Assembly (NCBI RefSeq): GCF_002944315.1
Contig: NZ_CP024311.1
Coordinates: forward strand, 3,974,501-4,038,500
Length of the DNA: 64,000 nucleotides
Origin: Rhizobium sp. NXC24
Lineage (GTDB): Bacteria; Pseudomonadota; Alphaproteobacteria; Rhizobiales; Rhizobiaceae
Direction of reading: 5' to 3'
Part shown: positions 28,601-36,575 of the stretch, in pieces
Layout of the letters: each line of letters starts with the position of its first letter
How positions within the stretch are numbered: position 1 is the stretch's first letter
Notes under the pieces: generated by a model
Told to the model about the DNA's origin: nothing
Seen by the model: the letters and a program-made list of their open reading frames with translations, nothing else
The model's database searches: none
Program-made: the position numbers and the translations under genes

Positions 28601-28867
28601 CGAACCGTCGGCGCTGGAATAGGAGGACATGTAGAGCATGTCCTCGACGCCGTTGACCTCCTGCTCGATCGGCGTCGCCACCGTATCGGCAATGGTCTGC
28701 GAATCCGCACCCGGATAGGAGGTTCGCACCACGATCGTCGGGGGTGCCACTTCCGGATATTGCGCGACCGGAAGCTGGAAATAGGCGATGCCGCCGACGA
28801 TCAGCAGCACGATGGAAAGGACCGACGCGAAAATCGGCCGGTCGACGAAGAAATGGGAAAATCTCAT
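25685..28867 (-). CDS. RND multidrug efflux pump, inner-membrane transporter (AcrB/MexB type)
   Basis: A 1060-residue hydrophobe/amphiphile efflux-1 protein with 12 transmembrane helices, two large periplasmic loops and the TM4 proton-relay pair in 'GIVVDDAIVVVENVERN'. The N-terminus 'FFVDRPIFASVLSIVLL' is standard. It overlaps the adaptor gene stop by 4 bases. It exports drugs or plant compounds using the proton gradient. The outer-membrane channel gene is not in the window. It converges with the amino-sugar operon, stopping 6 bases from it. Confidence 0.97.
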   Translation of the reverse strand: MRFSHFFVDRPIFASVLSIVLLIVGGIAYFQLPVAQYPEVAPPTIVVRTSYPGADSQTIADTVATPIEQEVNGVEDMLYMSSYSSADGSMSLTITFKLGTDLDKAQVLVQNRVSIAEPRLPDEVRRIGITTVKSSPDLMMVVHLLSPSNRYDQLYISNYARTRIRDLLVRLDGVGDVQLFGERQYSLRIWLDPEKLAAYGMTAGDIVQALRDQNVQVSGGSIGGPPVSGTNAFQYTVTTQGRFSDARQFRYVIVKATDSGRLVQLQDVARIELGAQDYVTNSYLNGAPAVALGIFSRPGTNALDAAADIQKTMKDLAQDFPQGLEYRIVYNPTEFISESINEVYKTIFEAAILVAIVVLVFLQSWRTAIIPIVAIPVSLIGTFAFLLAFGFSLNMLTLFGLVLAIGIVVDDAIVVVENVERNLALGMTPKEASHVTMNEVGTAVLAISLVLIAVFLPTAFIPGISGQFYRQFAVTISVATAISCLNSLTLSPAIASIVLRPHDHKKSNNIFSRFGRALGNGFNRGFDRMSSGYSWVISHLVTTWVALGCALVVFVGLLGATWYMGKIVPQGFIPTMDQGYAIVVVQLPDGASLARTNAVIQKATEIIRKTPGVENAVAFAGFNGATFTNASNSGVIFTPFKPFEERLKNGESASKIIGQLYGSLQGIQEAFIIAIPPPSIRGVGNSGGFKMQLMDRENADMRRILPLAYQLMGVAAQNKGVSGVFTTFSANSPQYFLAVDRDKARALNVPIPNIFETLSINLGTSYVNDFNAFGRVYQVRAQADQQYRMDREDILALKVRSATGALVPLGTLVDIRDTTGPTLVQRYNMYVSVPLQGNPGPGVSTGTALDTMEGLAKNLLPAGTTFEWTELAYQERNTGNTAVYIFALSVIFVFLALSAQYESWILPLAIILIVPLAVLAALIGVHLRGMDNNILTQIGLIVLIGLAAKNAILIVEFARQAQEEGKSAVEAAIEASHLRLRPILMTAFAFIFGVVPLMIATGPGAEMRQSLGTAVFSGMLGVTLFGLFLTPVFYVVLRRRRRPAAEAAAEAPSAHDAAAQ

Positions 28868-30048
28868 TGGTCCGACCCCTGGACCGATGCCTGTGTCGGC
28901 GCCTCCTCGTTGGTCGCATCCGGCGGCAGTTGGACCAATTGCGGTGCAACCTTGACGCCGGGCCTGATGCGCATCAGCCCGTTGACGACGATGGTTTCGT
29001 CGCCAGTCATGCCGCTGCGGATGACGCGGTAGCCGTAAAGCTTCGGCCCAAGCCGCACGGATTTCGGCGTAACGCTGCCATCGGCACCGACGACGTAGAC
29101 GACGCGCTGATCCTGATCGGCGCCGATGGCCTCGTCGGGAACAAGGACCGCCTTGTAACTATTGGAACCCGCGACCTGGATGCGCCCAAAAAGGCCAGGC
29201 TGCAAGACGAGATTCGGATTGGGGAAGCGGGCGCGCACACGGATCGTGCCGGTTTGGTTGTCGACGCGGTTTTCCGCGAAATCGAGCTTGCCCTTGAACG
29301 GCTGCTGGCGATTGTCGGCGATCATCACGGTGACATCGAGGCCGCCGCCGCCCTGCTGCAGAACACTGCCGTTCTTGCGCGCCTCATCAGCATAGGAAAG
29401 CAGCCGCCGTTCATCGACGTCGAAATAGAAGTCAATCGGATCGAGCGAAACGATGGTCGTCAAAACGGTCTGGTCCGCCTGGACGAGATTGCCGACCGAA
29501 ATCAGGCGCCGGTCGATGCGGCCGCTGAGCGGCGCAGTGATCCTGGTATATTCCATGTCGAGCGAGGCACGATCGACAGCCGCCTGCGCGCCGCGGACAT
29601 TTGCCTGCGCCGAGATCAGATCGCGGCGGCGATCGTCGAGATTGGATGCGGACAAACTGCCGGTACCCGCCAATGCCTGCGTGCGCTGAAATTGCGCATC
29701 GGCATTCGTCAGTGTCGACTTCGCGACTTCGAGGGAAGCCGTGGCTTCATTCAGCGCGTTGACGTAGGGCCGTTGGTCGATGACGAAAAGCAGGTCTCCC
29801 TGCTTGACTATGGTACCGTCCTGAAAATGCACCTCCTGCAGATAGCCGCCGATGCGCGAGCGCACGGAGACCTCATCGACCGGCTGGAAGCGGCCGATGA
29901 ATTCATCGCTGTCGATGACATTGCGGACCACGGGCTTGGCGACCGTCACCGGTGCCGCGGGCGGCGCATTTTGCGCTAGCGCCTGAGATCCCGTGAGAAC
30001 AGCAATTGCACAGCTTAAGAAAGCGACACGCGCCAGCGTCATCGGCAT
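28864..30048 (-). CDS. RND efflux periplasmic adaptor protein (AcrA/MexA type)
   Basis: A 394-residue adaptor starting 'MPMTLARVAFLSCAIAVL' with a Sec signal peptide ending near 'SQALAQ'. ATG 30048 follows AGGGGG; a 51-base longer frame lacks a signal-like start. The lipoyl/barrel-sandwich halves ('RSRIGGYLQEVHFQDGTIVK' and 'LSGRIDRRLISVGNLVQ') flank a coiled-coil hairpin at about residues 85-160. It links the inner-membrane pump to an outer-membrane channel. Confidence 0.95.
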   Translation of the reverse strand: MPMTLARVAFLSCAIAVLTGSQALAQNAPPAAPVTVAKPVVRNVIDSDEFIGRFQPVDEVSVRSRIGGYLQEVHFQDGTIVKQGDLLFVIDQRPYVNALNEATASLEVAKSTLTNADAQFQRTQALAGTGSLSASNLDDRRRDLISAQANVRGAQAAVDRASLDMEYTRITAPLSGRIDRRLISVGNLVQADQTVLTTIVSLDPIDFYFDVDERRLLSYADEARKNGSVLQQGGGGLDVTVMIADNRQQPFKGKLDFAENRVDNQTGTIRVRARFPNPNLVLQPGLFGRIQVAGSNSYKAVLVPDEAIGADQDQRVVYVVGADGSVTPKSVRLGPKLYGYRVIRSGMTGDETIVVNGLMRIRPGVKVAPQLVQLPPDATNEEAPTQASVQGSDQ

Positions 30049-30465
30049 GAAGGAACCCCCTGACCAATAAATCACCCACGGCAAAAACTGCCGCGTCAAG
30101 CGTTCATGATGTCTGCCTGCAGCCTTCCGCGAAGGACCTACACCGCCAGCGGCGGAATCTCGTCAGATCTCTTCGGACTTCTCAATGCGTCGCGGATGAC
30201 TGACGATCCGCGGCGTCCTCCAGCTCTGGAACGCCGTGCGTTGGTTTAAACGCAGAAGGGGCGCTCTGGACGTTTGAACCTGGAGCATCTGTTCGCTTGG
30301 AGGGGATATTTACCTGAAAGCAGGATGCTCTAGTCTGGTACTTTCAACACAATGTATAAACAGTTTATCGAATTCGACAACAGGGAATAGCACCGGCTGC
30401 AACCATCTGTTTTCTTTAATATACCGATGGCTATGAAAGGTTGATGACACGGTTTGAACCGCGCC
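30049..30465. other. Intergenic region upstream of the RND pump
   Basis: A 417-base gap with no supported gene. It contains GAGCATC (30282-30288) and an inverted GATGCTC (30324-30330), resembling the ends of rhizobial intergenic mosaic repeats, then a compact palindrome at 30356-30368. The promoter of the efflux operon must lie here on the minus strand. No regulator gene is adjacent. Confidence 0.5.
30356..30368. promoter_or_regulatory. Palindrome, candidate operator of the RND efflux operon
   Basis: ATAAAC and GTTTAT form a perfect inverted repeat around one base in an AT-rich stretch about 310 bases upstream of the adaptor start. TetR-type operators often have this shape, but no TetR gene is adjacent, so this is a symmetry-based suggestion. 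Confidence 0.3.
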
Positions 30466-32295
30466 TCAGCCCTCCAGCTCTTCCCGCAGCATCTCGAGCT
30501 CCAGCCATTCCTCTTCCATTTTCGTCAGGCTGTCGCGCAGCTTTTCCATCTCGGCCGCAAGGCGGTTGAAGCTTGCCGGATCCTTGGCGAAGAGGTTGGG
30601 ATCGGCCATTTTCTTTTCGCGGGCGGCGATGTCAGCCTCGGCCTTCGCCATCTCCTTCGGCAGGTTTTCCAGGGCGAATTTCTGCTTGTAGGAGAGCTTG
30701 CCCTTACCCTTCGAAGCTTCAGCGGTGGCTGCCTGCGTCTCCGCTGCTTTCGGCTTCTCGGCTGCCTTTTCGGCTCGCTTGCGCTCCTCGATTGCGCCCT
30801 TGCGCTGAGCGAGCATGTCGGAATAGCCGCCGGCATATTCGATCCAGCGGCCGTCCGGCTCTTCGGGATTGGCAGGTGCGATGGTTGAGGTCACGGTCCG
30901 ATCGAGGAAATCACGGTCGTGACTGACGAGGATAACGGTGCCGTTGAAGCCGGCGACGATCTCCTGCAAGAGGTCAAGCGTCTCGATGTCGAGATCGTTG
31001 GTGGGTTCGTCGAGGATCAGGAGATTGGTCGGCCGCGACAGGATACGCGCCAGTATCAGCCGGGCACGCTCGCCGCCGGAAAGATTCTTGATTGGCGTAC
31101 GCGCCTGTTCCGGCTGGAACAGGAACTCCTTCATATAGCCGGTGACGTGCCGCTGCTCGCCATTGACCAGCAGGTTTTCACCGCGGCCGTCCGTCAGGTA
31201 ATTGGCGAGCGTATCCTCCGGATTGAGGTCTTCGCGCTTCTGGTCGAGGGTGGCGATCTCCAGATTGGTGCCGAGCTTGACCGTGCCGCCGTCCGGCGGC
31301 AATTGGCCTGTCAGCATCTTCAGGAGCGTCGTCTTGCCGGCACCGTTCGGACCGACGAGACCGATACAGTCGCCGCGATGCACCCGGATCGAAAACGGCG
31401 CGACGATAACGCGCTCGTCATAGGTCTTGGTGATCTTGTCTGCCTCGATCACCAGCTTGCCGCTTTCCTGCGCGTCGGCCGCCGCTGCCTGCACCGTGCC
31501 CTGCGGTCCCTTATGGCCGCGATGGCGCGCGCGCATGTCCTGCAGCTCGCCGAGGCGGCGCATATTGCGCTTGCGCCGCGCGGTCACGCCGTAGCGCAGC
31601 CAGTGCTCCTCGCGCTCGATCGCCTTGCCGAGCTTGTGCTGTTCCAGCTCCTCGGCCTCCAGCACCTGGTCGCGCCAGCCTTCAAAAAACGCGAAGCCGC
31701 GATCGAGCCGCCGCGACGTGCCGCGATCGAGCCAGACGGTCGCCGTCGACACCTTTTCCAGGAAGCGCCGGTCGTGCGAGATCAGCACCAGGGCGCTGCG
31801 GCTCTTCTGTAGCTCGCCTTCCAGCCATTCGATGGTCGGCAGGTCGAGATGGTTGGTCGGCTCGTCGAGCAGAAGGATATCCGGTTCCGGCGCAAGAACG
31901 CGGGCAAGCGCCGCGCGGCGCGCCTCGCCGCCCGAGAGGTTTTTCGGGTCCTCCTCACCGGTCAGGCCAAGATGGGAGAGCAGGTAGGTAACGCGATAAG
32001 GATCGTCGCCCGGTCCGAGCCCGGCTTCGGCATAGGCGGCCACCGTCTTATAGTCGGCGAAATCCGGCGCCTGCTCGAGATAGCGCACCGTCGATGACGG
32101 ATGACGGAACACTTCGCCGGACTGCGCCTCGACAAGGCCGGCGGCGATCTTGAGGAGGGTCGACTTGCCGGAGCCATTGCGGCCGACAAGGCAGATCTTA
32201 TCGCCCGGCTCCACCTGCAGCCCGGCGCCGGCCAAGAGCGGCGCGCCGCCGAAGCTCAGAAAGATGTCGTCGAGTTTCAGGATGGGAGGGGCCAA
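30466..32295 (-). CDS. ABC-F ATPase (Uup/EttA-like ribosome-associated)
   Basis: A 609-residue soluble protein with two ATPase domains and no membrane segment. Walker A motifs are 'GRNGSGKST' and 'GPNGAGKTT'; signatures are 'LSGGEARRAALAR' and 'LSGGERARLILAR'. The linker (about 235-290) is charged. A C-terminal coiled coil (about 520-609), preceded by a lysine/alanine-rich stretch, resembles Uup. ABC-F proteins act on the ribosome. The start appears to be TTG, 3 bases from the thiamine pyrophosphokinase stop, with GGAG upstream, so translation is probably coupled. Confidence 0.9.
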   Translation of the reverse strand: MAPPILKLDDIFLSFGGAPLLAGAGLQVEPGDKICLVGRNGSGKSTLLKIAAGLVEAQSGEVFRHPSSTVRYLEQAPDFADYKTVAAYAEAGLGPGDDPYRVTYLLSHLGLTGEEDPKNLSGGEARRAALARVLAPEPDILLLDEPTNHLDLPTIEWLEGELQKSRSALVLISHDRRFLEKVSTATVWLDRGTSRRLDRGFAFFEGWRDQVLEAEELEQHKLGKAIEREEHWLRYGVTARRKRNMRRLGELQDMRARHRGHKGPQGTVQAAAADAQESGKLVIEADKITKTYDERVIVAPFSIRVHRGDCIGLVGPNGAGKTTLLKMLTGQLPPDGGTVKLGTNLEIATLDQKREDLNPEDTLANYLTDGRGENLLVNGEQRHVTGYMKEFLFQPEQARTPIKNLSGGERARLILARILSRPTNLLILDEPTNDLDIETLDLLQEIVAGFNGTVILVSHDRDFLDRTVTSTIAPANPEEPDGRWIEYAGGYSDMLAQRKGAIEERKRAEKAAEKPKAAETQAATAEASKGKGKLSYKQKFALENLPKEMAKAEADIAAREKKMADPNLFAKDPASFNRLAAEMEKLRDSLTKMEEEWLELEMLREELEG

Positions 32296-32297
32296 GA

Positions 32298-32951
32298 TCA
32301 GACTCCGCTGAGATCATAGGGGCGGGCAAGGACGATCGCCCTGCCGCTGCCGAGCGAAAGGCGCACAGTGCCTTCAGCCACATTGGAAATGGTGCGCGAC
32401 GCGCCGAAGGGCAGATGGAAATCGCGCAGGGGATAGCGGGCGTTGTGAATGAAGAGACCCTTCAAGTCGCTGAAGCCCAGAATGGAAAACAGCGAGCCGG
32501 CCGGCAGCGCCAGTTCCAAGTCGCCCGGCAGCAGCGGCACGGCCTCTTCATCGCCCGAGGTCAGCAGCACGTCGAAACCTTTTTCGGCGAGCTGAACGCC
32601 ATTGAGCAGATGCTGGATCGCGTGATCCGAACGTTCTCCACCCATGGCGCCGGCGAGGATCAACCGCTTCGCACCACGATTGATCGCTTCCGACACGGCG
32701 ATCTCGCCGTCCGTCGCTGCCTTTGCCTCCGGATAGGGCTGCTTGGGCACATCCGGAAATGCACCGTGCAGATCCGCCGGCGTCGAGTCGAAATCGCCGA
32801 CCCAGAGCTCGGGCGTCGCCTTGAGCGCCACGGCATGGCGCATGCCGCCATCTGCCGCAATGAAACGGCTACCGGCGACCGCCGCGCGCAGCCGGTCCGT
32901 CAGGCGAAGCTCGCCGCCGAGAAGGATGGTGAAGGTGGTGGATTGGCTCAT
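32298..32951 (-). CDS. thiN: Thiamine pyrophosphokinase
   Basis: A 217-residue protein with the family stretches 'FIAADGGMRHAV', 'ELWVGDFDST' and 'GAMGGERSDHAIQHLL'. It converts thiamine to thiamine diphosphate, using thiamine brought in by the ThiBPQ transporter encoded at 35.5-38.9 kb. It is upstream of the ABC-F gene on the same transcript. No TPP riboswitch is visible in front of this gene. Confidence 0.92.
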   Translation of the reverse strand: MSQSTTFTILLGGELRLTDRLRAAVAGSRFIAADGGMRHAVALKATPELWVGDFDSTPADLHGAFPDVPKQPYPEAKAATDGEIAVSEAINRGAKRLILAGAMGGERSDHAIQHLLNGVQLAEKGFDVLLTSGDEEAVPLLPGDLELALPAGSLFSILGFSDLKGLFIHNARYPLRDFHLPFGASRTISNVAEGTVRLSLGSGRAIVLARPYDLSGV

Positions 32952-33023
32952 GTGCCAAGCCCATAGCGCAAAGACGCGTCCTAAGGGAAGAGCGCTGTTG
33001 GCAAGAACGGCGGTGTCAGCCGT

Positions 33024-33554
33024 TCAGCCGTCTGTTTCCTTGATGCGCGCCTGGAAAACCTGCTCATAACCGCTGACGAACCGATCGAACAGCAGCGAGA
33101 AAGTCTCGATGTCCTCGGTCGACCAGTCGGCAATGATGCTCTCGATGACCGAAAATTTCTGCGCCTGGATTTCGGCGAGCAGCCTTTGGCCCAGCGCGGT
33201 CAGCACGACCACGATGCGGCGCGCATCCGCCTGCGAGGCTTTGCGGCGCAGAACGCCGCGGGCGACCATATCAGCGACGATGCGGCTTGCCCGCGATGGA
33301 TCGATGCGCAGGATGTCGGCGATGGTCCCGACCGTGACTTCGCCGGCCTCTTCCGCGCGCCTTACGGCATCGATGACGTCGAGATGCGAAAGCTCCAGGC
33401 CCGGCGCAACGTTCTGGATGGCAAGCCGACCGATCATGCGGCGGCCGGTCATCAGGCGCATGCGGGTCATCACCTGCCCGATGCGCAACCGGTTTTCATC
33501 TTCGGGCAAGGTTGAGGCTTCAACTTCTCGTGTGTTCGTCGCTGATGTCATCAT
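33024..33554 (-). CDS. MarR family transcriptional regulator
   Basis: A 176-residue winged helix protein. The recognition region is 'VGTIADILRIDPSRASRIVA' (about 77-96) and the wing is 'VARGVLRRKASQADARRIVV'. It is divergent from a DHA2-family efflux gene, the usual arrangement for a local repressor. An inverted repeat over a promoter in the 211-base gap is its likely operator. The effector is unknown. Confidence 0.9.
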   Translation of the reverse strand: MMTSATNTREVEASTLPEDENRLRIGQVMTRMRLMTGRRMIGRLAIQNVAPGLELSHLDVIDAVRRAEEAGEVTVGTIADILRIDPSRASRIVADMVARGVLRRKASQADARRIVVVLTALGQRLLAEIQAQKFSVIESIIADWSTEDIETFSLLFDRFVSGYEQVFQARIKETDG

Positions 33555-33610
33555 TCCAACATATCAGAGACGGATAGGAATTAAAATATGCAAACAGCAT
33601 TCACTTGCCA

Positions 33611-33639
33611 TTGACAGTTATATGCTGATAGCACATATA
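33611..33639 (+). promoter_or_regulatory. Sigma-70-type promoter with overlapping MarR operator
   Basis: TTGACA at 33611-33616 is followed after 17 bases by CATATA at 33634-33639, a good housekeeping promoter reading toward the efflux gene. The inverted repeat TATATG (33619-33624) and CATATA (33634-33639) fills the spacer and -10 box, so a bound repressor would block polymerase. The start codon is about 120 bases further on. Confidence 0.6.
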
Positions 33640-33765
33640 TTGTTTCGGAACATTCGCTTTCGAAGACCTGTCCGAAAACGCCATGTTCCGCATTCAGGAA
33701 CCGGGGCGTTCCCATGCGTTCGGTCGAGCGCATAGCGTTTCGGGCAAGCTCGGATTTCTCGTTCC

Positions 33766-35301
33766 ATGGATATGCAGACCACGCCCGCGCCACTCGTGGC
33801 GGATCATCGCCGCCGGCTGATTCTCTTCTTTTTCCTGATGACCGCCATGTTCATGGCAACCCTCGACAACCAGATCGTATCGACGGCGTTGCCGACCATC
33901 GTCGGAGAATTCGGGCACTTGGAACGCTTCGGCTGGATCGGCTCGGCCTATCTGCTGGCCCTATCCGCCTCGATGCCCGTTTACGGCAAGCTCGGTGACC
34001 TCTTCGGCCGCAAATATGTGATGATGACCGCCATCGCCATCTTCACCGTCGGTTCGGCCGTCTGCGGCCTTGCAATATCGATGAACACGCTGATCGCCGC
34101 CCGCGTGCTGCAGGGCCTTGGCGGCGGCGGCATTCTGGTATCAATCTTCTCCGTCAACGCCGATCTCTTCGAACCGCGCGAACGCGCCCGTTATCAGAGC
34201 TATTCCAGCCTAGTGCTGATGGCCTCCGGCGCCATTGGCCCCGTTCTTGGCGGCACGATGAGCGACCTTTTCGGCTGGCGCTCGATCTTCCTCGTCAACG
34301 TGCCGATCGGCTTTATCGTTCTGGCCGGCCTCGCCTTCATGCTGCCGTACCGCAAACCGGCCCGCAAGCCGAAGATCGACTATGCCGGCGCGCTTCTCCT
34401 TGCGCTGACGACCACCAGCATCGTACTTGCCGCTGACGGCACCGAACTCTTCGGCTCATTGCTTTCGCCGCAATGCCTCGGGATCATCGTCTTCGGTGCG
34501 CTCTGCGCGCTGGCCTGGGTTTTCGTCGAACGCCGCGCGCCGGAGCCGATCGTGCCGATGACGCTGTTCCGCAACCCGACCTTCGGCCTGCTGCTGATCA
34601 TCTCGGTCACCAGCGGCGCGGTGGCAATCGGCATGGTCAATTATTTCGCGCTCTTCCTGCAGACGACGACCGGCCTGTCGCCATCCATGGCGGGTCTGCT
34701 GTTCATTCTGTTGACCGGCGGCATCGTCTGCGGTTCGCTTTCTGCCGGCCGGCTGATCTCGATGAGGGGTCGCTACAAGCCCTTCGCCATCGCCAGCGCC
34801 GCCTGCAGCACCATCGCCTTCGCCACGCTGGCGCATGTTCACGCCGGCACGCCGATCGTCTTCATCGGCGCCCTGATGCTGCTGCATGGCATCGGCATCG
34901 GCCTGGCACAACAAGTCCCGGTCATTGGCGTGCAGAATGCCGCAGCCAGCCGCGACGTCGGTGCCGCCACCGGCGCCGTGACGCTCTCGCGCATGGGCGG
35001 CGCCTCGATCGCCATTTCCATCTACGGCGCCATCATCGCCGCCAAGCTCGGCAATATCGGCGTTTCCATTCCCGGTGTCGCCAATATCGAGGAACTGACG
35101 CCGAAGATGATGGCGGCCCTGCCGGACGCCACGCGCGAAAGCGTTGCCAATGCCTATGCGAGCGCCTTCAGCCCACTGTTCATGACGGCCGCCGCCATCT
35201 GTTTCCTCGGCCTGCTGACGGCGATCTCATTGAAGAACGTGCAATTGCCCGGCTCCGCCAAGAAGCTCGACAGCCAGGCGGCTGCGCACGCAGCCGAGTA
35301 A
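33766..35301 (+). CDS. MFS drug efflux transporter (DHA2, EmrB/QacA type, 14 TM)
   Basis: A 511-residue membrane protein with 'MATLDNQIVSTALPTIVGE' in the first helix (antiporter motif D1 region) and motif A 'GKLGDLFGRKYVM' after TM2, then motif C 'GAIGPVLGGTMSD' in TM5. The length and helix number match the 14-TM DHA2 group. It is divergent from a MarR regulator that probably represses it. The start has only a weak ribosome site. The substrate is unknown. Confidence 0.93.
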   Translation: MDMQTTPAPLVADHRRRLILFFFLMTAMFMATLDNQIVSTALPTIVGEFGHLERFGWIGSAYLLALSASMPVYGKLGDLFGRKYVMMTAIAIFTVGSAVCGLAISMNTLIAARVLQGLGGGGILVSIFSVNADLFEPRERARYQSYSSLVLMASGAIGPVLGGTMSDLFGWRSIFLVNVPIGFIVLAGLAFMLPYRKPARKPKIDYAGALLLALTTTSIVLAADGTELFGSLLSPQCLGIIVFGALCALAWVFVERRAPEPIVPMTLFRNPTFGLLLIISVTSGAVAIGMVNYFALFLQTTTGLSPSMAGLLFILLTGGIVCGSLSAGRLISMRGRYKPFAIASAACSTIAFATLAHVHAGTPIVFIGALMLLHGIGIGLAQQVPVIGVQNAAASRDVGAATGAVTLSRMGGASIAISIYGAIIAAKLGNIGVSIPGVANIEELTPKMMAALPDATRESVANAYASAFSPLFMTAAAICFLGLLTAISLKNVQLPGSAKKLDSQAAAHAAE

Positions 35302-35373
35302 AACGAACGTACTGCAATCGACAGGGGAATCATTCCCCTTGTCATCCCTTCGTCACAGGAATAAACCTGCCAA

Positions 35374-35478
35374 CGCTCTAACGGGGTGCCTTATGTCTTT
35401 CGAAGACATCTGGCTGAGAGGCTTTCACCGGCCAACCCGCGGAACCTGATCCGGCTAACACCGGCGGAGGGATTAGAC
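35374..35478 (+). promoter_or_regulatory. TPP riboswitch (THI element)
   Basis: Conserved parts are visible in order: ACGGGGTGCC, GGCTGAGAGG, then ACCCGCGGAACCTGATCCGG and CGGAGGGATTAGA. These are the sensor helices of the thiamine pyrophosphate riboswitch. It ends about 60 bases before thiB. The ribosome site GAGGAGG at 35526-35532 lies downstream, so control may act on translation or by termination; I did not identify a clear terminator. Confidence 0.95.
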
Positions 35479-35539
35479 GCGTGACAAAATCATGGCGCCC
35501 TTTTCCCGTTCAAAACGAAACCAACGAGGAGGCGCTGTC

Positions 35540-36568
35540 ATGCCCAACCGATCGCTATTGTCACTGTTTACCGGCTTGGCTCTCGCCGCCGGCGCAACGC
35601 TTTTCGCCGCCCCGGGCGCCGAAGCCGCCGACAAGACGCTCACCATCTACACCTATGAAAGCTTCACCGCCGACTGGGGTCCGGGCGCCAAGGTCAAGGC
35701 CGCCTTCGAGAAGACCTGCGGCTGCACGGTCAATTACGTCAGCGTCACCGACGGCGTGGCGCTGCTTTCTAGGCTGAAGCTGGAAGGCACGGGCACGAAA
35801 GCGGACGTCGTTCTCGGCCTCGACACCAACCTCGTCGATGAGGCCAAGGACACTGGCCTGTTCGACGCCAGTGGCATCGACACATCAGGCCTGAAGGTTC
35901 CGGGCGATTTCAAAGACGACGTCTTCGTCCCCTATGACTACGGCCATTTCGCCGTCGTCTACGATACGCAGACAGTCAAGAATCCGCCAAAGAGCCTGAA
36001 GGATCTGGTCGAGGGCGATCCGTCGCAGAAGATCGTCATCGAGGACCCCCGCACCTCGACGCCGGGCCTCGGCCTGCTGCTCTGGGTCAAGTCGGTCTAT
36101 GGCGACAAGGCGGCCGATGCCTGGACGAAGCTCAAGGGCCGCATCCTGACCGTGACGCCCGGCTGGTCGGAAGCCTATGACCTCTTCACCAAGGGCGAAG
36201 CGTCGATGGTGCTCTCCTATACGACGTCGCCGGCCTATCATATGGTCGTGGACAAGACCGACCGCTATCAGGCGGCCGCCTTCTCCGAAGGTCACTATAT
36301 CCAGATCGAAGTCGGCGGCCTGATCAAGTCGTCTGCGAACAAGGACCTTGCCCGCGACTTCCTGAAGTTCATGGTTTCGCCCGGCTTCCAGGACACAATC
36401 CCGACCAACAACTGGATGATGCCGGTCTCGGCCACCTCCGAACCGCTGCCGGATGCCTTCAGCAAGCTGGTCGTCCCTTCGAAGACCTTCCTGATGAGCC
36501 CCGATGTGGTCGAAAAGAACCGCAAGGCCTGGATCGACGAATGGCTGGCCGCCACCAGCACCAATTGA
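35540..36568 (+). CDS. thiB: Thiamine/TPP ABC transporter, periplasmic binding protein
   Basis: A 342-residue secreted protein starting '[20 protein letters not shown]' with a Sec signal peptide cleaved near 'GAEAADKT'. ATG 35540 follows GAGGAGG; an earlier in-frame start is rejected. The mature start '[16 protein letters not shown]' is characteristic of ThiB. It delivers thiamine or its phosphates to ThiP. It is the first gene after the TPP riboswitch. Confidence 0.95.
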   Translation: MPNRSLLSLFTGLALAAGATLFAAPGAEAADKTLTIYTYESFTADWGPGAKVKAAFEKTCGCTVNYVSVTDGVALLSRLKLEGTGTKADVVLGLDTNLVDEAKDTGLFDASGIDTSGLKVPGDFKDDVFVPYDYGHFAVVYDTQTVKNPPKSLKDLVEGDPSQKIVIEDPRTSTPGLGLLLWVKSVYGDKAADAWTKLKGRILTVTPGWSEAYDLFTKGEASMVLSYTTSPAYHMVVDKTDRYQAAAFSEGHYIQIEVGGLIKSSANKDLARDFLKFMVSPGFQDTIPTNNWMMPVSATSEPLPDAFSKLVVPSKTFLMSPDVVEKNRKAWIDEWLAATSTN

Positions 36569-36575
36569 TGTCGAG

